Part shown: positions 54,344 through 63,261 of the stretch, one piece after another
Layout of the letters: the number at the start of each line of letters is the position of its first letter
Numbering within the stretch: position 1 is the stretch's first letter
NCBI RefSeq assembly: GCF_006715635.1
Contig: NZ_VFNP01000002.1
Span: 3,162,001 to 3,226,000 of the forward strand
Length of the DNA stretch: 64,000 nucleotides
Origin: Streptomyces sp. SLBN-118
Lineage (GTDB): Bacteria > Actinomycetota > Actinomycetes > Streptomycetales > Streptomycetaceae
Direction: 5' to 3'
Position numbers and translations under genes: made by a program
The notes under the pieces: generated by a model
What the model was told of the DNA's origin: nothing
Database searches by the model: none
What the model saw: the letters and a program-made list of their open reading frames with translations, nothing else

Positions 54344-55456
54344 TCAGACGGCTTCCGGTACGCGGGTGGGGTCGGCATGCGTCGTACGGCGGCGGCGGAC
54401 CGACCAGACGATGCCCGTGCCAGCGACGACGGTGACACCGACGCCGATCACGCCCGCCAGGCCTCCCGAGAGCCGGGCGTCGGAGATGTCCTTGACGCCG
54501 TAGTCGGCGAGCGGGGAGTCCTTGGCGGCGTGTTCCTCGACGTGTCTGTCGATGCCCTTGTCCGCGGCGACCTTCTCCAGGCCGTCGGGGCTTGAGGAGG
54601 CGTAGAAGGAGCCGAAGCCCGCAAGGACGAGGGCGGTGACCAGGCCCGTCGCCCAGACCGCGCGGGGGTGGGGGTACCTCCCACGCCGAAGGCTGTGGGG
54701 GAGGGCGGCGACGGGCACGGGCCGGGCGGCGACCGGGGCGTCCACCAGCTCGCCGCCGACGCGCAGCTTGAGAGGGGCGGCCAGGCCCCGGGCCCCGTGG
54801 ACGAGGTCCGGCCGGACGGCGACGACCGCGCCGACCGTGAGCATCGTGATCAGGGCCTCGCCGATGCCGATCAGGACATGGACGCCGACCATCGCGGTCA
54901 GCACCTTGCCGACGGGGACGTCGGTGGTCCCTCCGATTGCGTAGATGACGGTGAAGACGGTGGCCGCGGCGGGCACGGAGATCAGCGCCGCGGCGAAGGA
55001 GGCGGCGGCGATCGCACGGCGCCCGCGAGGCAGCACCCTGACCAGGCCGCGGAAGAGCGCGTAGGCGACGACGACGGTGACCACACCCATGACGGTGATG
55101 TTCACGCCGAGCGCGGTGAGACCGCCGTCCGCGAAGAGGATGCCCTGCATCAGGAGCACGACGGACAGGCAGAGCACGCCGGTGTACGGACCGACGAGGA
55201 TCGCGGCGAGCGCCCCGCCCAGCAGATGACCGCTGGTGCCGACGGCGACGGGGAAGTTCAGCATCTGCACGGCAAAGATGAACGCGGCGACCAGACCGGC
55301 CAGCGGCGCCGTGCGCTCTCCCCCATGGCCTTCGGCATGGGAGGTACCCCCGAGCTCACGGCGGGCGCCACGCAGGCTGACGGCGACCGCACCGGCGGCC
55401 ACGACTCCGGCCCCCACCGAGACCGGGGCGTTGATGAATCCGTCGGGGACATGCAT
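54344..55456 (-). CDS. nikMN: ECF metal-binding component, CbiM-NikN fusion
   Basis: 370 residues. The start MHVPDGFINAPVS supplies the metal-binding N-terminus (Met1-His2) of CbiM/NikM proteins; membrane helices run to about 225; the C-terminal PDGLE domain (SSPDGLEKVAADKG near 292) is the N component. Two copies of a dispersed palindromic repeat interrupt it: 55318-55351 encodes GGTSHAEGHGGE near residue 37-48, and 54670-54703 encodes LPHSLRRGRYPHP near 252-264. Both are in cytoplasmic or inter-domain loops. The upstream Nur box points to nickel. Confidence 0.94.
   Translation of the reverse strand: MHVPDGFINAPVSVGAGVVAAGAVAVSLRGARRELGGTSHAEGHGGERTAPLAGLVAAFIFAVQMLNFPVAVGTSGHLLGGALAAILVGPYTGVLCLSVVLLMQGILFADGGLTALGVNITVMGVVTVVVAYALFRGLVRVLPRGRRAIAAASFAAALISVPAAATVFTVIYAIGGTTDVPVGKVLTAMVGVHVLIGIGEALITMLTVGAVVAVRPDLVHGARGLAAPLKLRVGGELVDAPVAARPVPVAALPHSLRRGRYPHPRAVWATGLVTALVLAGFGSFYASSSPDGLEKVAADKGIDRHVEEHAAKDSPLADYGVKDISDARLSGGLAGVIGVGVTVVAGTGIVWSVRRRRTTHADPTRVPEAV
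54670..54703. repeat. Dispersed palindromic repeat inside nikMN (copy A)
   Basis: 34 bases, GGGGGTACCTCCC ... GCCGAAGGC ... GGGGGAG, a palindromic unit also at 55318 (inverted) and, as a variant, at 18547. It lies in coding sequence between the M and N domains. Confidence 0.8.
55318..55351. repeat. Dispersed palindromic repeat inside nikMN (copy B)
   Basis: 34 bases, CTCCCCC ... GCCTTCGGC ... GGGAGGTACCCCC, the reverse orientation of copy A. It lies in coding sequence after the first helix of NikM. Confidence 0.8.
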
Positions 55457-55506
55457 GTCGGACTCCGCTTCGGACAGATGAATAACTGTTCAATGATAGA
55501 GCCTTG

Positions 55507-55523
55507 TTGCAAACGACTTGCAA
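55507..55523 (-). promoter_or_regulatory. Nur box (nickel-responsive Fur-family operator)
   Basis: TTGCAA-ACGAC-TTGCAA matches the S. coelicolor Nur consensus tTGCaa-N5-ttGCAA exactly. It lies 51 bases before the nikMN start. One half-site (55518-55523) can serve as the -35 of a promoter whose -10 is TATCAT (complement of 55493-55498), so binding would block transcription when nickel is plentiful. Confidence 0.8.
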
Positions 55524-55612
55524 GAGCGGGTCTGTCACAAATGAAGGTCGAGTTTCAGGCCCAAAATATGGGACATTAGATGACAAAGAGGGCGAGTGTG
55601 AGGAGTCGTTCG

Positions 55613-55960
55613 ATGTCCGCAGTCGTCGAAGATCATGCATCGGCCCGGATCGTCACTGACGCTCCGCAGAACCGCACCGTCCAGGTCGTACTGGGCTACG
55701 ACCCCGACGAGGACCCGCAAGCCGTGTGCTTCGCGTTCCCCAGCGGCCGCGCCTGGAGCTTCCCGCGCGAGCTGCTGGAAACGGGGCTGCGCGCCCCCAC
55801 TCGCAAGGGCGACATCGAGGTCTGGCCGTGCGGCCGCGTCCAGACGGTGGTGGAGTTCCATACCCCGGACGGCGTAGCGGTGGTTCAGTTCGATTCGAAG
55901 GTGCTGGCCCGCTTCCTTCGGCACACATACGCGATGGCCGCACCCACCACCACCGGGTGA
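55613..55960 (+). CDS. SsgA-like sporulation and cell-division protein
   Basis: 115 residues from the ATG at 55613 (GAGGAG eight bases before; an ATG at 55580 is in frame upstream). The SsgA family core is clear: VQVVLGYDPDEDPQAVCFAF, GRAWSFPRELLETGL, GDIEVWPCGRVQTVVEFH, then VVQFDSKVLARFLRHTYA. These actinomycete-only proteins guide septum placement, FtsZ recruitment (SsgB) or wall turnover during sporulation. Which paralogue this is cannot be said. Divergent from nikMNQO. Confidence 0.93.
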   Translation: MSAVVEDHASARIVTDAPQNRTVQVVLGYDPDEDPQAVCFAFPSGRAWSFPRELLETGLRAPTRKGDIEVWPCGRVQTVVEFHTPDGVAVVQFDSKVLARFLRHTYAMAAPTTTG

Positions 55961-56018
55961 TGACTGCGGCCATCGACTGCCGCGACGTGGCTCCGTCCCA
56001 GGAGCTTCGTCGCCAGGC

Positions 56019-56063
56019 AGCGTCGTCAACCCGCCTGCGCCCGGTCTTCAGGCGGACGACGCT
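56019..56063. terminator. Two-part hairpin between the SsgA-like and MMPL genes
   Basis: Outer stem AGCGTCGT / ACGACGCT and inner stem CCGCCTG / CAGGCGG stack with only a 4-base bulge, followed by ACTTTGA. It separates converging genes. Confidence 0.75.
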
Positions 56064-56085
56064 ACTTTGATGCCATCTCCGGCAC

Positions 56086-58251
56086 CTAGACGCGCGCCAG
56101 CTCGCGCTCCTCGTCCGGGTCCTCGCGGCTGCCCGCGAGTTCCTTGTGCAGCTTCTCGCCCTCGACATCCACATTGGGCAGCACCCGGTCCAGCCAGCGC
56201 GGCAGCCACCACGCCTTGTGGCCGAGCAGCGCGAGGACCGCGGGCACGATCGCCATCCGGACCACGAAAGCGTCGAAGAAGACCGCGATCGCGAGGCCGA
56301 AGCCGATCATCTTGATCATCTGGTCACTGGAGCCGATGAAGCCGGAGAAGACCGCGATCATGATCACGGCCGCAGCCGTGACCACACGCGCCCCGTGCTT
56401 GAAACCGGTGACGATCGCCTCGCCGGGCCGCTGACCGTGGACGTACGCCTCACGCATGCGGGTGACCAGGAAGACCTCGTAGTCCATGGCCAGACCGAAG
56501 ACGACGCCCACCATGAAGATCGGCATCATCGACATGATCGGGCCGGTCTGCTCCACGCCGAACAGCGAGCCGAGCCGGCCCCACTGGAAGACGGCGACGA
56601 CCGCGCCGAGCGCCGCGACGACCGAGAGCAGGAAGCCGAGGGCCGCCTTCAGCGGGACCAGGACCGAGCGGAAGACCACCATCAGCAGCAGGAAGGCGAG
56701 TCCGACCACGAGCGCGAGATAGGGCAGCAGCGCGTCGTTCATCCTCTGCGAGAAGTCGATGTTCATCGCCGTCGCGCCGGTGACCAGCACGTCGTCGCCG
56801 CTGCCGTCCCTGATGGAGTGGACGAGGTCCTCGGTCTCGAGCGAGGACGGCCTGTCCTTCGGTACGACCGTGATCATCGCGGTGTCGCCGGACTTGTTGA
56901 GGGTCGGCGGGGTCACGGCCACGACGCCGTCGAGACCCTTGATGTGCTTGACCGTGCGGTCGGCCGTGCCCTTGTCGCCGTCGACGACGACCAGCAGCGG
57001 GCCGTTGAAGCCTGGGCCGAAGCCGTCGGACAGCAGGTCGTACGCCTTGCGCTGCGTGGTGCTGACCGGCTGGGAGCCGTCGTCGGGCAGGCCCAGCTCG
57101 AGCGAGGCTGCCGGTATCGCCATCGCGCCGAGGCCCACCACACCGGCGAGCAGCACGGTGATCGGGCGGCGCAGGACGAAACGGGACCAGCGGGTGCCCA
57201 TGTTCGGCTTGTCGCTCGTCTCCTTGCCCTTGCGGACCTTGCGGCCGAGCACCCGCTTGCCGGCGAAGCCGAGCAGCGCGGGTATCAGGGTAAGAGCGAT
57301 CAGGACCGCGATCACGACCGTGCCGGCGGCCGCGAAGCCCATCTTGGTGAGCATCGGGATGTTGACGACGGCGAGGCCGACGAGCGCGATCACCACGGTC
57401 AGGCCCGCGAAGACGACCGCGGAACCGGCGGTCCCCACAGCCCGGCCTGCGGCTTCCTCACGTTCGCGGCCCTCGGCGAGTTCGGCGCGGTAGCGGGAGA
57501 CGATGAAGAGCGCGTAGTCGATGCCGACCGCGAGGCCGATCATCGTCGCGAGCGTCGACGTGGTGGAGCCCAGGTCGAGGACGTTCGCCAGCGCGGTGAT
57601 CGTCGAGATCCCGATGCCGACGCCGATGATCGCGGTGAGCAGCGGAAGTCCGGCGGCGACCAGCGAGCCGAAGGTGATGACGAGGACGACCGCGGCGATG
57701 GAGACACCGATGATCTCGCCCGACCCGGTCTCCGGGGCGGCCTGCAGCGCGTCGCCGCCGATCTCGACGGTCAGCCCGCTCTCGCGCGCATGGTCGCCGG
57801 TCTCCTTCAGCGCCTCACGCGTCTTGTCGGTCAGCTCCATCCCGCTGACCTTGTACGTGACCGATATGTACGCCGTGCCGCCATCCTGGGAGACGGCCTT
57901 GGCGGCGAACGGGTCGTTGACGGAAGCCACCTGGTCGGAGCCGGCCTTCAGCGCGGTGACCGCCTTGTTCACCTCGGCCTTGTTGGCCGGTTCGGTCATC
58001 TTGCGGCCGTCGGGCGCCTTGAAGACGACCCGCGCGGTCGCCCCGTCGGGGCTGGCTCCGGGGAAGCGCTCTTCCAGCAGGTCGAAGGCCTTCTGCGCCT
58101 CCGTTCCCGGCATCGAGAACGACGACGAGGCGGCGGTGGACGCGGAGGCCGCGCCGACTCCGGCGAGCACCAGCAGCGCCACCCACAGCAGGGCGACGAG
58201 TCGGCGGCGCCGGAAGGCGGACCGCCCGAGTTTGTAGAGGAACGTGGCCAC
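56086..58251 (-). CDS. MMPL/RND-family membrane transporter
   Basis: 721 residues from the GTG at 58251 (GGAG nine bases before). Two repeats of one helix, a large extracytoplasmic domain and five helices. The conserved proton-relay regions read GLAVGIDYALFIVSRYR near 230 and FGLAMDYEVFLVTRMRE near 590. MMPL proteins export lipids, glycolipids or drugs. It is followed upstream (58359-58934) by a TetR gene transcribed the same way; the twin operators before that gene probably control both. Confidence 0.94.
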   Translation of the reverse strand: MATFLYKLGRSAFRRRRLVALLWVALLVLAGVGAASASTAASSSFSMPGTEAQKAFDLLEERFPGASPDGATARVVFKAPDGRKMTEPANKAEVNKAVTALKAGSDQVASVNDPFAAKAVSQDGGTAYISVTYKVSGMELTDKTREALKETGDHARESGLTVEIGGDALQAAPETGSGEIIGVSIAAVVLVITFGSLVAAGLPLLTAIIGVGIGISTITALANVLDLGSTTSTLATMIGLAVGIDYALFIVSRYRAELAEGREREEAAGRAVGTAGSAVVFAGLTVVIALVGLAVVNIPMLTKMGFAAAGTVVIAVLIALTLIPALLGFAGKRVLGRKVRKGKETSDKPNMGTRWSRFVLRRPITVLLAGVVGLGAMAIPAASLELGLPDDGSQPVSTTQRKAYDLLSDGFGPGFNGPLLVVVDGDKGTADRTVKHIKGLDGVVAVTPPTLNKSGDTAMITVVPKDRPSSLETEDLVHSIRDGSGDDVLVTGATAMNIDFSQRMNDALLPYLALVVGLAFLLLMVVFRSVLVPLKAALGFLLSVVAALGAVVAVFQWGRLGSLFGVEQTGPIMSMMPIFMVGVVFGLAMDYEVFLVTRMREAYVHGQRPGEAIVTGFKHGARVVTAAAVIMIAVFSGFIGSSDQMIKMIGFGLAIAVFFDAFVVRMAIVPAVLALLGHKAWWLPRWLDRVLPNVDVEGEKLHKELAGSREDPDEERELARV

Positions 58252-58358
58252 GAGGGCGTACTCCCGTTTGTGAGGTGAACAGGGCATGGGGAGCCGGCCC
58301 GACGACGAGAGCGGTTGCGCGTCAGGGTGGTGCTGGGTGGTGCGGGGAGGTCTGTGCG

Positions 58359-58934
58359 TCAGAGGCCGAGGGCGGGGAGGACCACGGCGTCCAGGTAGTC
58401 GGTGAGGAAGATCCGGTCGGGGTCCCGGTCCTCGATCAGCTGCCGGGCGACGAAGGCGCCGACCAGCATGTGCGGGACGAAGTCGAGTGCGCGGTTGTCC
58501 ACGCTGACCTCACCCCTTTCCACGGCCCGCCGCAGCAGCGTGTCGAGTCCGGTGATCTCGGGCTCGATCAGCAGCTCGCGCAGGGCGCGGTGGAGATCGG
58601 GGTTGCCATGAATGGCCTGGGCCAGACCCCGCATCAGCGCGGAGTCCTTCTCCATCTGACAGTCGTCGGTGCGCTCCACCATGGCGTGAAAGTCGCCACG
58701 CAGAGTGCCGGTGTCGATGTCGGCGACGTTCACCGGCTGGTTGTGCCGCATCGCCGTGACGACCAGTTCCGGCTTGCTCCGCCACTGGCGGTAGAGCGTG
58801 GCCTTGCTGGACCGGGTCCGGGCGGCGACGGCGTCCATCGTCAGGGCGTCGTAGCCGACCTCGCGCAGCAGGTCGAGCACGGCTTCGTACAGCTCTGCCT
58901 CGCGCTCGGGCGTGAGCCGGCTGCGTACTGTCAT
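58359..58934 (-). CDS. TetR-family regulator of the MMPL exporter
   Basis: 191 residues. The ATG at 58934 has GGAGG six bases before. Helix-turn-helix at about 12-58 (VGYDALTMDAVAARTRSS, then KATLYRQWRSKPELV); C-terminal domain is TetR_C type. Two near-identical palindromes lie just upstream (58956-58970, 59003-59017), so it is probably autoregulated. It precedes the MMPL gene on the same strand by about 107 bases. Confidence 0.93.
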   Translation of the reverse strand: MTVRSRLTPEREAELYEAVLDLLREVGYDALTMDAVAARTRSSKATLYRQWRSKPELVVTAMRHNQPVNVADIDTGTLRGDFHAMVERTDDCQMEKDSALMRGLAQAIHGNPDLHRALRELLIEPEITGLDTLLRRAVERGEVSVDNRALDFVPHMLVGAFVARQLIEDRDPDRIFLTDYLDAVVLPALGL

Positions 58935-58955
58935 GGTCGACCTCCTCCCATCCGA

Positions 58956-58970
58956 ACGAAACGGTTTCGT
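58956..58970. promoter_or_regulatory. TetR operator 1
   Basis: ACGAAAC-G-GTTTCGT is a perfect palindrome 21 bases before the TetR start codon. Confidence 0.75.
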
Positions 58971-59002
58971 ACACCTCGACGGTAGCCCAGACCGTCCGCG
59001 AA

Positions 59003-59017
59003 ACGAAACCGTTTCGC
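59003..59017. promoter_or_regulatory. TetR operator 2
   Basis: ACGAAAC-C-GTTTCGC matches operator 1 except for the last base and centre. The centres are 47 bp apart. It also sits about 80 bases before the divergent protease gene. Confidence 0.7.
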
Positions 59018-59095
59018 TTGTGTCCTGGGTCACGACTCGAACGCACCCCGGCCCCACAAGTTGCCGCGCCCCCTGGGCGCGGAAAGCATTGGGGG

Positions 59096-62000
59096 GTGAG
59101 TGACGACGTCGCGTATCTCCGTTTCCCGCATCTGCACGACGACTTGCTGTGCTTCGCCGCCGAGGACGATCTCTGGATCGCACCCCTGGTACCGGCCGGG
59201 CACCCACCGGGACGCGGCTGGCGCCTCACCGTCGACCGCACGCGGGTCGGCCACCCGCGCTTCTCCCCCGACGGCAGCCAGATCGCCTACACGACCTGGC
59301 GCAGCCTCGACCCGGAGATCCATCTGGCACCGGTCTCCGGCGGGCCGTCGCAGCGCCTCAGCTACTGGGGCTCCACCGACACCCGGGTCTGCGGCTGGGA
59401 CCCCGACGGCAACGTCCTCGCCGTCTCCTCCCACGGCCAGCCCTTCTCCTACTTCTCCTGGGGCTACAAGGTGGCCACCGACGGCTCCCCCGGCAAGCGG
59501 CTGCCCTGGGGCCCGGTCTCCGACATCCAGGTCGCCGACATCGACGGAGAACACCGCACCCTGCTGCTCACCGGCAAGCCTCCCCACGAACCGGCCGGGT
59601 GGAAGCGCTACCGGGGCGGGGCCACCGGACGGCTCTGGCTGCACGGGGAGCGGCTGCTGGCCGATGTGCAAGGGCATCTGGACTGCCCGATGTTCGTCTC
59701 GGGACGTATCGCGTTCCTCTCCGACCACGAGGGCGTGGGCAATCTCTACTCCTGCCTGCCCGACGGGACCGGCCTCGCGCGCCATACCGACCATGACGCC
59801 TTCTATGCCAGGCACGCATCGAGCGACGGTCGCAGGGTGGTCTACCAGTGCGCGGGCGACCTGTGGATCGTCGACGATCTGACCGTGCCCGGCGCCCGGC
59901 CGCGCAAGCTGGAGGTACGGCTCGGCGGGCCGCGTGCCGGACGGCGGACCTATCAGGTCCCGGCCGCCAGCCACGTGGACTCGATCTCGGTGGACACGAC
60001 GGGCCGGGCGAGCGCGGTCACCGTGCGCGGCAGTCTGTACTGGCTCACGCACCGCGACGGGCCCGCCCGCGCGATCGCGGACATCGTGGGCGTACGGGTC
60101 CGGATGCCGGAGATGCTCGGCACCGGCGGCCAGGTCGCGTATGTCACGGACGCGGAGGGCGAGGACGCCGTCGAGATCGCGTACCTGCCGAGGGCGAGCG
60201 GCGACCGGGAGCCGCGGCGGCTGGCCGCCGGGGAACTGGGCCGCGTCCAGGAGCTTGTCTCGGACCCGGAAGGGCAGCGGCTCGCGATCGCCTCGCACGA
60301 CGGGCGCCTGCTGCTGATCGACGCGGCCGAGGAGTCCGGGGGCACCTCCCCGGCCGACAGCTCCGGTGGAGGGGAAGTGACCGAACTGATCCGCTCCGTC
60401 AACGGGCCGGTCCGCGATCTCGCCTTCTCCCCCGACGGTGACTGGCTCACCTGGTCCCAGCCGGGCATCGGCCGCTCGCTGCGGCAGATCAAGATGGCCC
60501 GGATCAAGGACCGCACGATCGTCGATGTCACCAACGGCCGCTTCGAGGACGAGAATCCGGTCTTCACGCGGGACGGCCGCTATCTCGCCTTCCTCTCCTG
60601 GCGGGGCTTCGACCCGGTGTACGACGTGCACACCGGGGACCTGTCCTTCCCGCTGGGCTGCCGCCCCTATCTCGTACCGCTGTCGTCGGCGACACCCTCG
60701 CCGTTCGCCCTGCTGCCGGACGGGCGGCCCGCGGCGGGCGGGCTCGATCCGCTGGACGAGCCGGCGGAAGGGGTCGCGGAAGGGACGGTGACCGTCGAGG
60801 TGGAGGGCCTTGAGAGCCGGGTGACGCCCTTCCCCGTGGCGGCGTCCAAGTACTCGGCGCTGCGGCCCGTCAGCGGTGGCGGCCTTGTCTGGCTGCGCTG
60901 GCCGATCTCCGGGGCGCTCGGCGAGACCTTCGCCAATCCGGCGGACCCCTCGCACCGCCCCACGCTGGAGCACTTCGACATCACCAAGGCCCGCAAGACC
61001 GAACTGGTCGGACATCTCGACTGGTTCGCGGTCAGCGGGGACGGCAGCCGGCTGGTGGTCATGGACGACGGGGAGCTGCGCGCCGTCCCGGCGACCGAGT
61101 CCGGGGACAGCGACTCGACGGTCTATCTGGACCTGCGCCGGATCATGCACGAGGTGGATCCGGCGTCGGAGTGGCGCCAGGCCTACGGGGAGGCGGGCCG
61201 CATCGTCCGCGCGTTCTTCTGGGAGCCGGGGATGTGCGGCATCGACTGGGAGGCGGTGCTCGACCAGTACCGCCCGCTGGTCGAACGGGTCGCGTCGCCG
61301 GACGAGTTCGCCGACCTGCTGCGCGAGGTACTGGGCGAGCTGGGCACCTCGCACGCGTACGTGACCGGAGCGCGGCGCAACGAAGGGCCGCCGCACTACC
61401 AGCGGGCCATGGGGCTGCTGGGCGCGAACCTGGTCTGCCGGGACGGCAGTTGGCTGGTGAGCCGGATTCTTCCCGGCGAGTCCTCGGACTCCAAGGCCCG
61501 CTCACCCCTGGCCGGTACGGGCATCCGCGAAGGCGCGGTCCTCACCCATGTCGACGGCCGCCCCGTCGATCCGGTGACCGGCCCCTACCCCATGCTCTCG
61601 GCGGCGGGCGGCACGACGGTCGAGCTGACCTTCCGGCCCCCCGAGGGCGAGGGTCCCGCGCGGCGGGTGGCGATCGTCCCGCTGGTGGACGAGCGGCCGC
61701 TGCGCTACCAGGACTGGGTGGCCAAACGCCGTGAGGTGGTACTGGAGTTGAGCGGCGGGAAATGCGGCTACCTCCACATCCCGGACATGGGCGGCTCGGG
61801 CTGGGCGCAGTTCAACCGCGATCTGCGCAGGGAGATGTCACGCCCGGCGCTGATCGTCGACGTCCGGGGCAACGCCGGCGGCCACATCAGTGAGCTGGTG
61901 GTGGAGAAGCTGACCCGGAAGATCATCGGCTGGGACCTGACACGGGACGCCCAGCCCGTCTCGTACGCCTCGAACGCGCCACGCGGTCCGGTGGTCGCGC

Positions 62001-62389
62001 TGGCGGACGAGGCGACGTCCTCGGACGGCGACATGATCACGGCGGCGTTCAAACTGCTGGGCCTGGGTCCGGTGGTGGGCAGCCGGACCTGGGGCGGCGT
62101 GGTGGGCATGACGGGCCGCCACCGCCTCGGCGACGGCACGGTGATCACGGTCCCGATGAACGCGGCCTGGTTTGACGCATACGGCTGGGGAATCGAAAAC
62201 CACGGCGTGGACCCGGACCTGGACGTACTGCGCACCCCCCTGGACTGGGCGGAGGGCCGCCACGTGCAACTGGACGACGCGATCCAACTGGCCCTGGATC
62301 TGCTGAAAACGCACCCGATGGCGATGCCCCCGGACTACTCCGGCGCCCCGGACCTGCGCAGGCCGAAGCTGCCGCCGCGGGGGGCCTGA
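59096..62389 (+). CDS. Tricorn-like S41 family protease
   Basis: 1097 residues from the GTG at 59096, where SDDVAYLRFPHLHDDLLCF is the usual tricorn start. N-terminal beta-propellers (to about 660; repeated FSPDGSQIAY, FSPDGDWLTW, FTRDGRYLAF blades), a C1/PDZ region (about 740-870), then the S41 catalytic domain: ELGTSHAYVTG with His near 758, LADEATSSDGDMITAAF with the nucleophile Ser near 970, and GWGIENHGVDPD with Glu near 1030. Tricorn trims peptides from the proteasome in the cytoplasm. Divergent from the TetR gene. Confidence 0.93.
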   Translation: MSDDVAYLRFPHLHDDLLCFAAEDDLWIAPLVPAGHPPGRGWRLTVDRTRVGHPRFSPDGSQIAYTTWRSLDPEIHLAPVSGGPSQRLSYWGSTDTRVCGWDPDGNVLAVSSHGQPFSYFSWGYKVATDGSPGKRLPWGPVSDIQVADIDGEHRTLLLTGKPPHEPAGWKRYRGGATGRLWLHGERLLADVQGHLDCPMFVSGRIAFLSDHEGVGNLYSCLPDGTGLARHTDHDAFYARHASSDGRRVVYQCAGDLWIVDDLTVPGARPRKLEVRLGGPRAGRRTYQVPAASHVDSISVDTTGRASAVTVRGSLYWLTHRDGPARAIADIVGVRVRMPEMLGTGGQVAYVTDAEGEDAVEIAYLPRASGDREPRRLAAGELGRVQELVSDPEGQRLAIASHDGRLLLIDAAEESGGTSPADSSGGGEVTELIRSVNGPVRDLAFSPDGDWLTWSQPGIGRSLRQIKMARIKDRTIVDVTNGRFEDENPVFTRDGRYLAFLSWRGFDPVYDVHTGDLSFPLGCRPYLVPLSSATPSPFALLPDGRPAAGGLDPLDEPAEGVAEGTVTVEVEGLESRVTPFPVAASKYSALRPVSGGGLVWLRWPISGALGETFANPADPSHRPTLEHFDITKARKTELVGHLDWFAVSGDGSRLVVMDDGELRAVPATESGDSDSTVYLDLRRIMHEVDPASEWRQAYGEAGRIVRAFFWEPGMCGIDWEAVLDQYRPLVERVASPDEFADLLREVLGELGTSHAYVTGARRNEGPPHYQRAMGLLGANLVCRDGSWLVSRILPGESSDSKARSPLAGTGIREGAVLTHVDGRPVDPVTGPYPMLSAAGGTTVELTFRPPEGEGPARRVAIVPLVDERPLRYQDWVAKRREVVLELSGGKCGYLHIPDMGGSGWAQFNRDLRREMSRPALIVDVRGNAGGHISELVVEKLTRKIIGWDLTRDAQPVSYASNAPRGPVVALADEATSSDGDMITAAFKLLGLGPVVGSRTWGGVVGMTGRHRLGDGTVITVPMNAAWFDAYGWGIENHGVDPDLDVLRTPLDWAEGRHVQLDDAIQLALDLLKTHPMAMPPDYSGAPDLRRPKLPPRGA

Positions 62390-62390
62390 G

Positions 62391-62444
62391 GGGCGCGGGC
62401 TTTCGCGAGGGCGCGGGCTTTCGCGAGGGCGCGGGCTTTCGTGG
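62391..62444 (+). repeat. 18-bp tandem repeat after the protease gene
   Basis: Three copies of GGGCGCGGGCTTTCGCGA at 62391, 62409 and 62427 (the last ends GTGG), and a degenerate fourth follows. The array begins two bases after the protease stop. Confidence 0.85.
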
Positions 62445-62489
62445 AGCCGCGGGCTTGAGTGGCCTGAAGGGGCTTGAAGGACGCCTGGC

Positions 62490-63128
62490 TCATTTACGCA
62501 GACGCCGGTCCATCGCCATCGACAGCTCCGCCTCGACGACGCTCTTCGCCAGCGGGCGCAGCCTGTCCACCTCGCCCTGCGGGGTGTGGGCGCTCAGCAC
62601 GTCGACGAACAGGTCCGCCAGCGCCTCCGCGTGGACGCGGACCCGGCGGGCGGCGTCCAGGACCGCCGACAGCGGAACTCCCTCGCGTACGAGCGCGGCA
62701 GAGACGTCCAGCAGACGGCGGCTGATGTGAACGATCTCGTCGCCGTCGGTCGCCAGGTACCCGAGGTCCAGCGCGGCGGCGAGATTCTCGGGAGTGACCT
62801 CGCCCTCGAAGTAGTCGGCCAGGTCCTCCGGGCTGAGCCGGACCGGGGTCTCCTCGGTGGGCTCGCCCAGGCCGAGCACCTCGCCGACGTCCCGGCCGCT
62901 CTCGAACGCGGTGGCCAGATCGGCGATGCCGTTCAGCGTGTGGCCCCGCTCCAGCAGCGCCGCGATCGTACGGAGCCTGGCCAGGTGGTGCTCGTCGTAC
63001 CAGGCGATGCGGCCCTCGCGGCGTGGCGGCTGTATCAGCCCACGCTCGCGGTAGAAGCGCAAGGTGCGCACCGTGATGCCGGCCTCCTTGGCCAGCTCCT
63101 CCATGCGGTACTCGCGTACGTCTGCCAC
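62490..63128 (-). CDS. MerR-family regulator
   Basis: 212 residues. The N-terminal MerR winged helix (EYRMEELAKEAGITVRTLRF, YRERGLIQPP, then a RIAWYDEHHLARLRTI) is followed by helices without metal-binding cysteines, so it is not a classical metal sensor. The C-terminal domain (LSPEDLADYFEGEVTPENL ... VDVLSAHTPQGEVDRL) may bind a drug-like ligand. Divergent from the monooxygenase gene across 133 bases, which it may regulate. Confidence 0.92.
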   Translation of the reverse strand: MADVREYRMEELAKEAGITVRTLRFYRERGLIQPPRREGRIAWYDEHHLARLRTIAALLERGHTLNGIADLATAFESGRDVGEVLGLGEPTEETPVRLSPEDLADYFEGEVTPENLAAALDLGYLATDGDEIVHISRRLLDVSAALVREGVPLSAVLDAARRVRVHAEALADLFVDVLSAHTPQGEVDRLRPLAKSVVEAELSMAMDRRLRK

Positions 63129-63261
63129 AGGGGAAGCCTATGTTGTACCGCCGGTAACTTGTCGCGCCCTACCCCTACCGCGAGATATGCCGCTGCCTTA
63201 CCCTCCCAACTGTGCCAGTAATTGCTGGCAGGGTTGTGACCTTCACCGGGGAGGCGGCGGC

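Noticed and set aside
55457..55612. Cobalamin riboswitch upstream of the CbiM-type gene
   Set aside because: The region is only 156 bases, holds a Nur box and promoter elements, and shows no B12-box-like structure.
60338..60376. A fourth copy of the GGGGGCACCTCCC palindromic repeat inside the tricorn-like gene
   Set aside because: The left half matches (GGGGGCACCTCCCC) but the centre and right half (GGAGGGGAAG) are too different to claim it.
59030..61396. 788-codon minus-strand frame opposite the tricorn-like gene
   Set aside because: Shadow frame; the plus strand has clear propeller and S41 motifs.
62391..62444. CRISPR array
   Set aside because: Head-to-tail 18-bp units without spacers.
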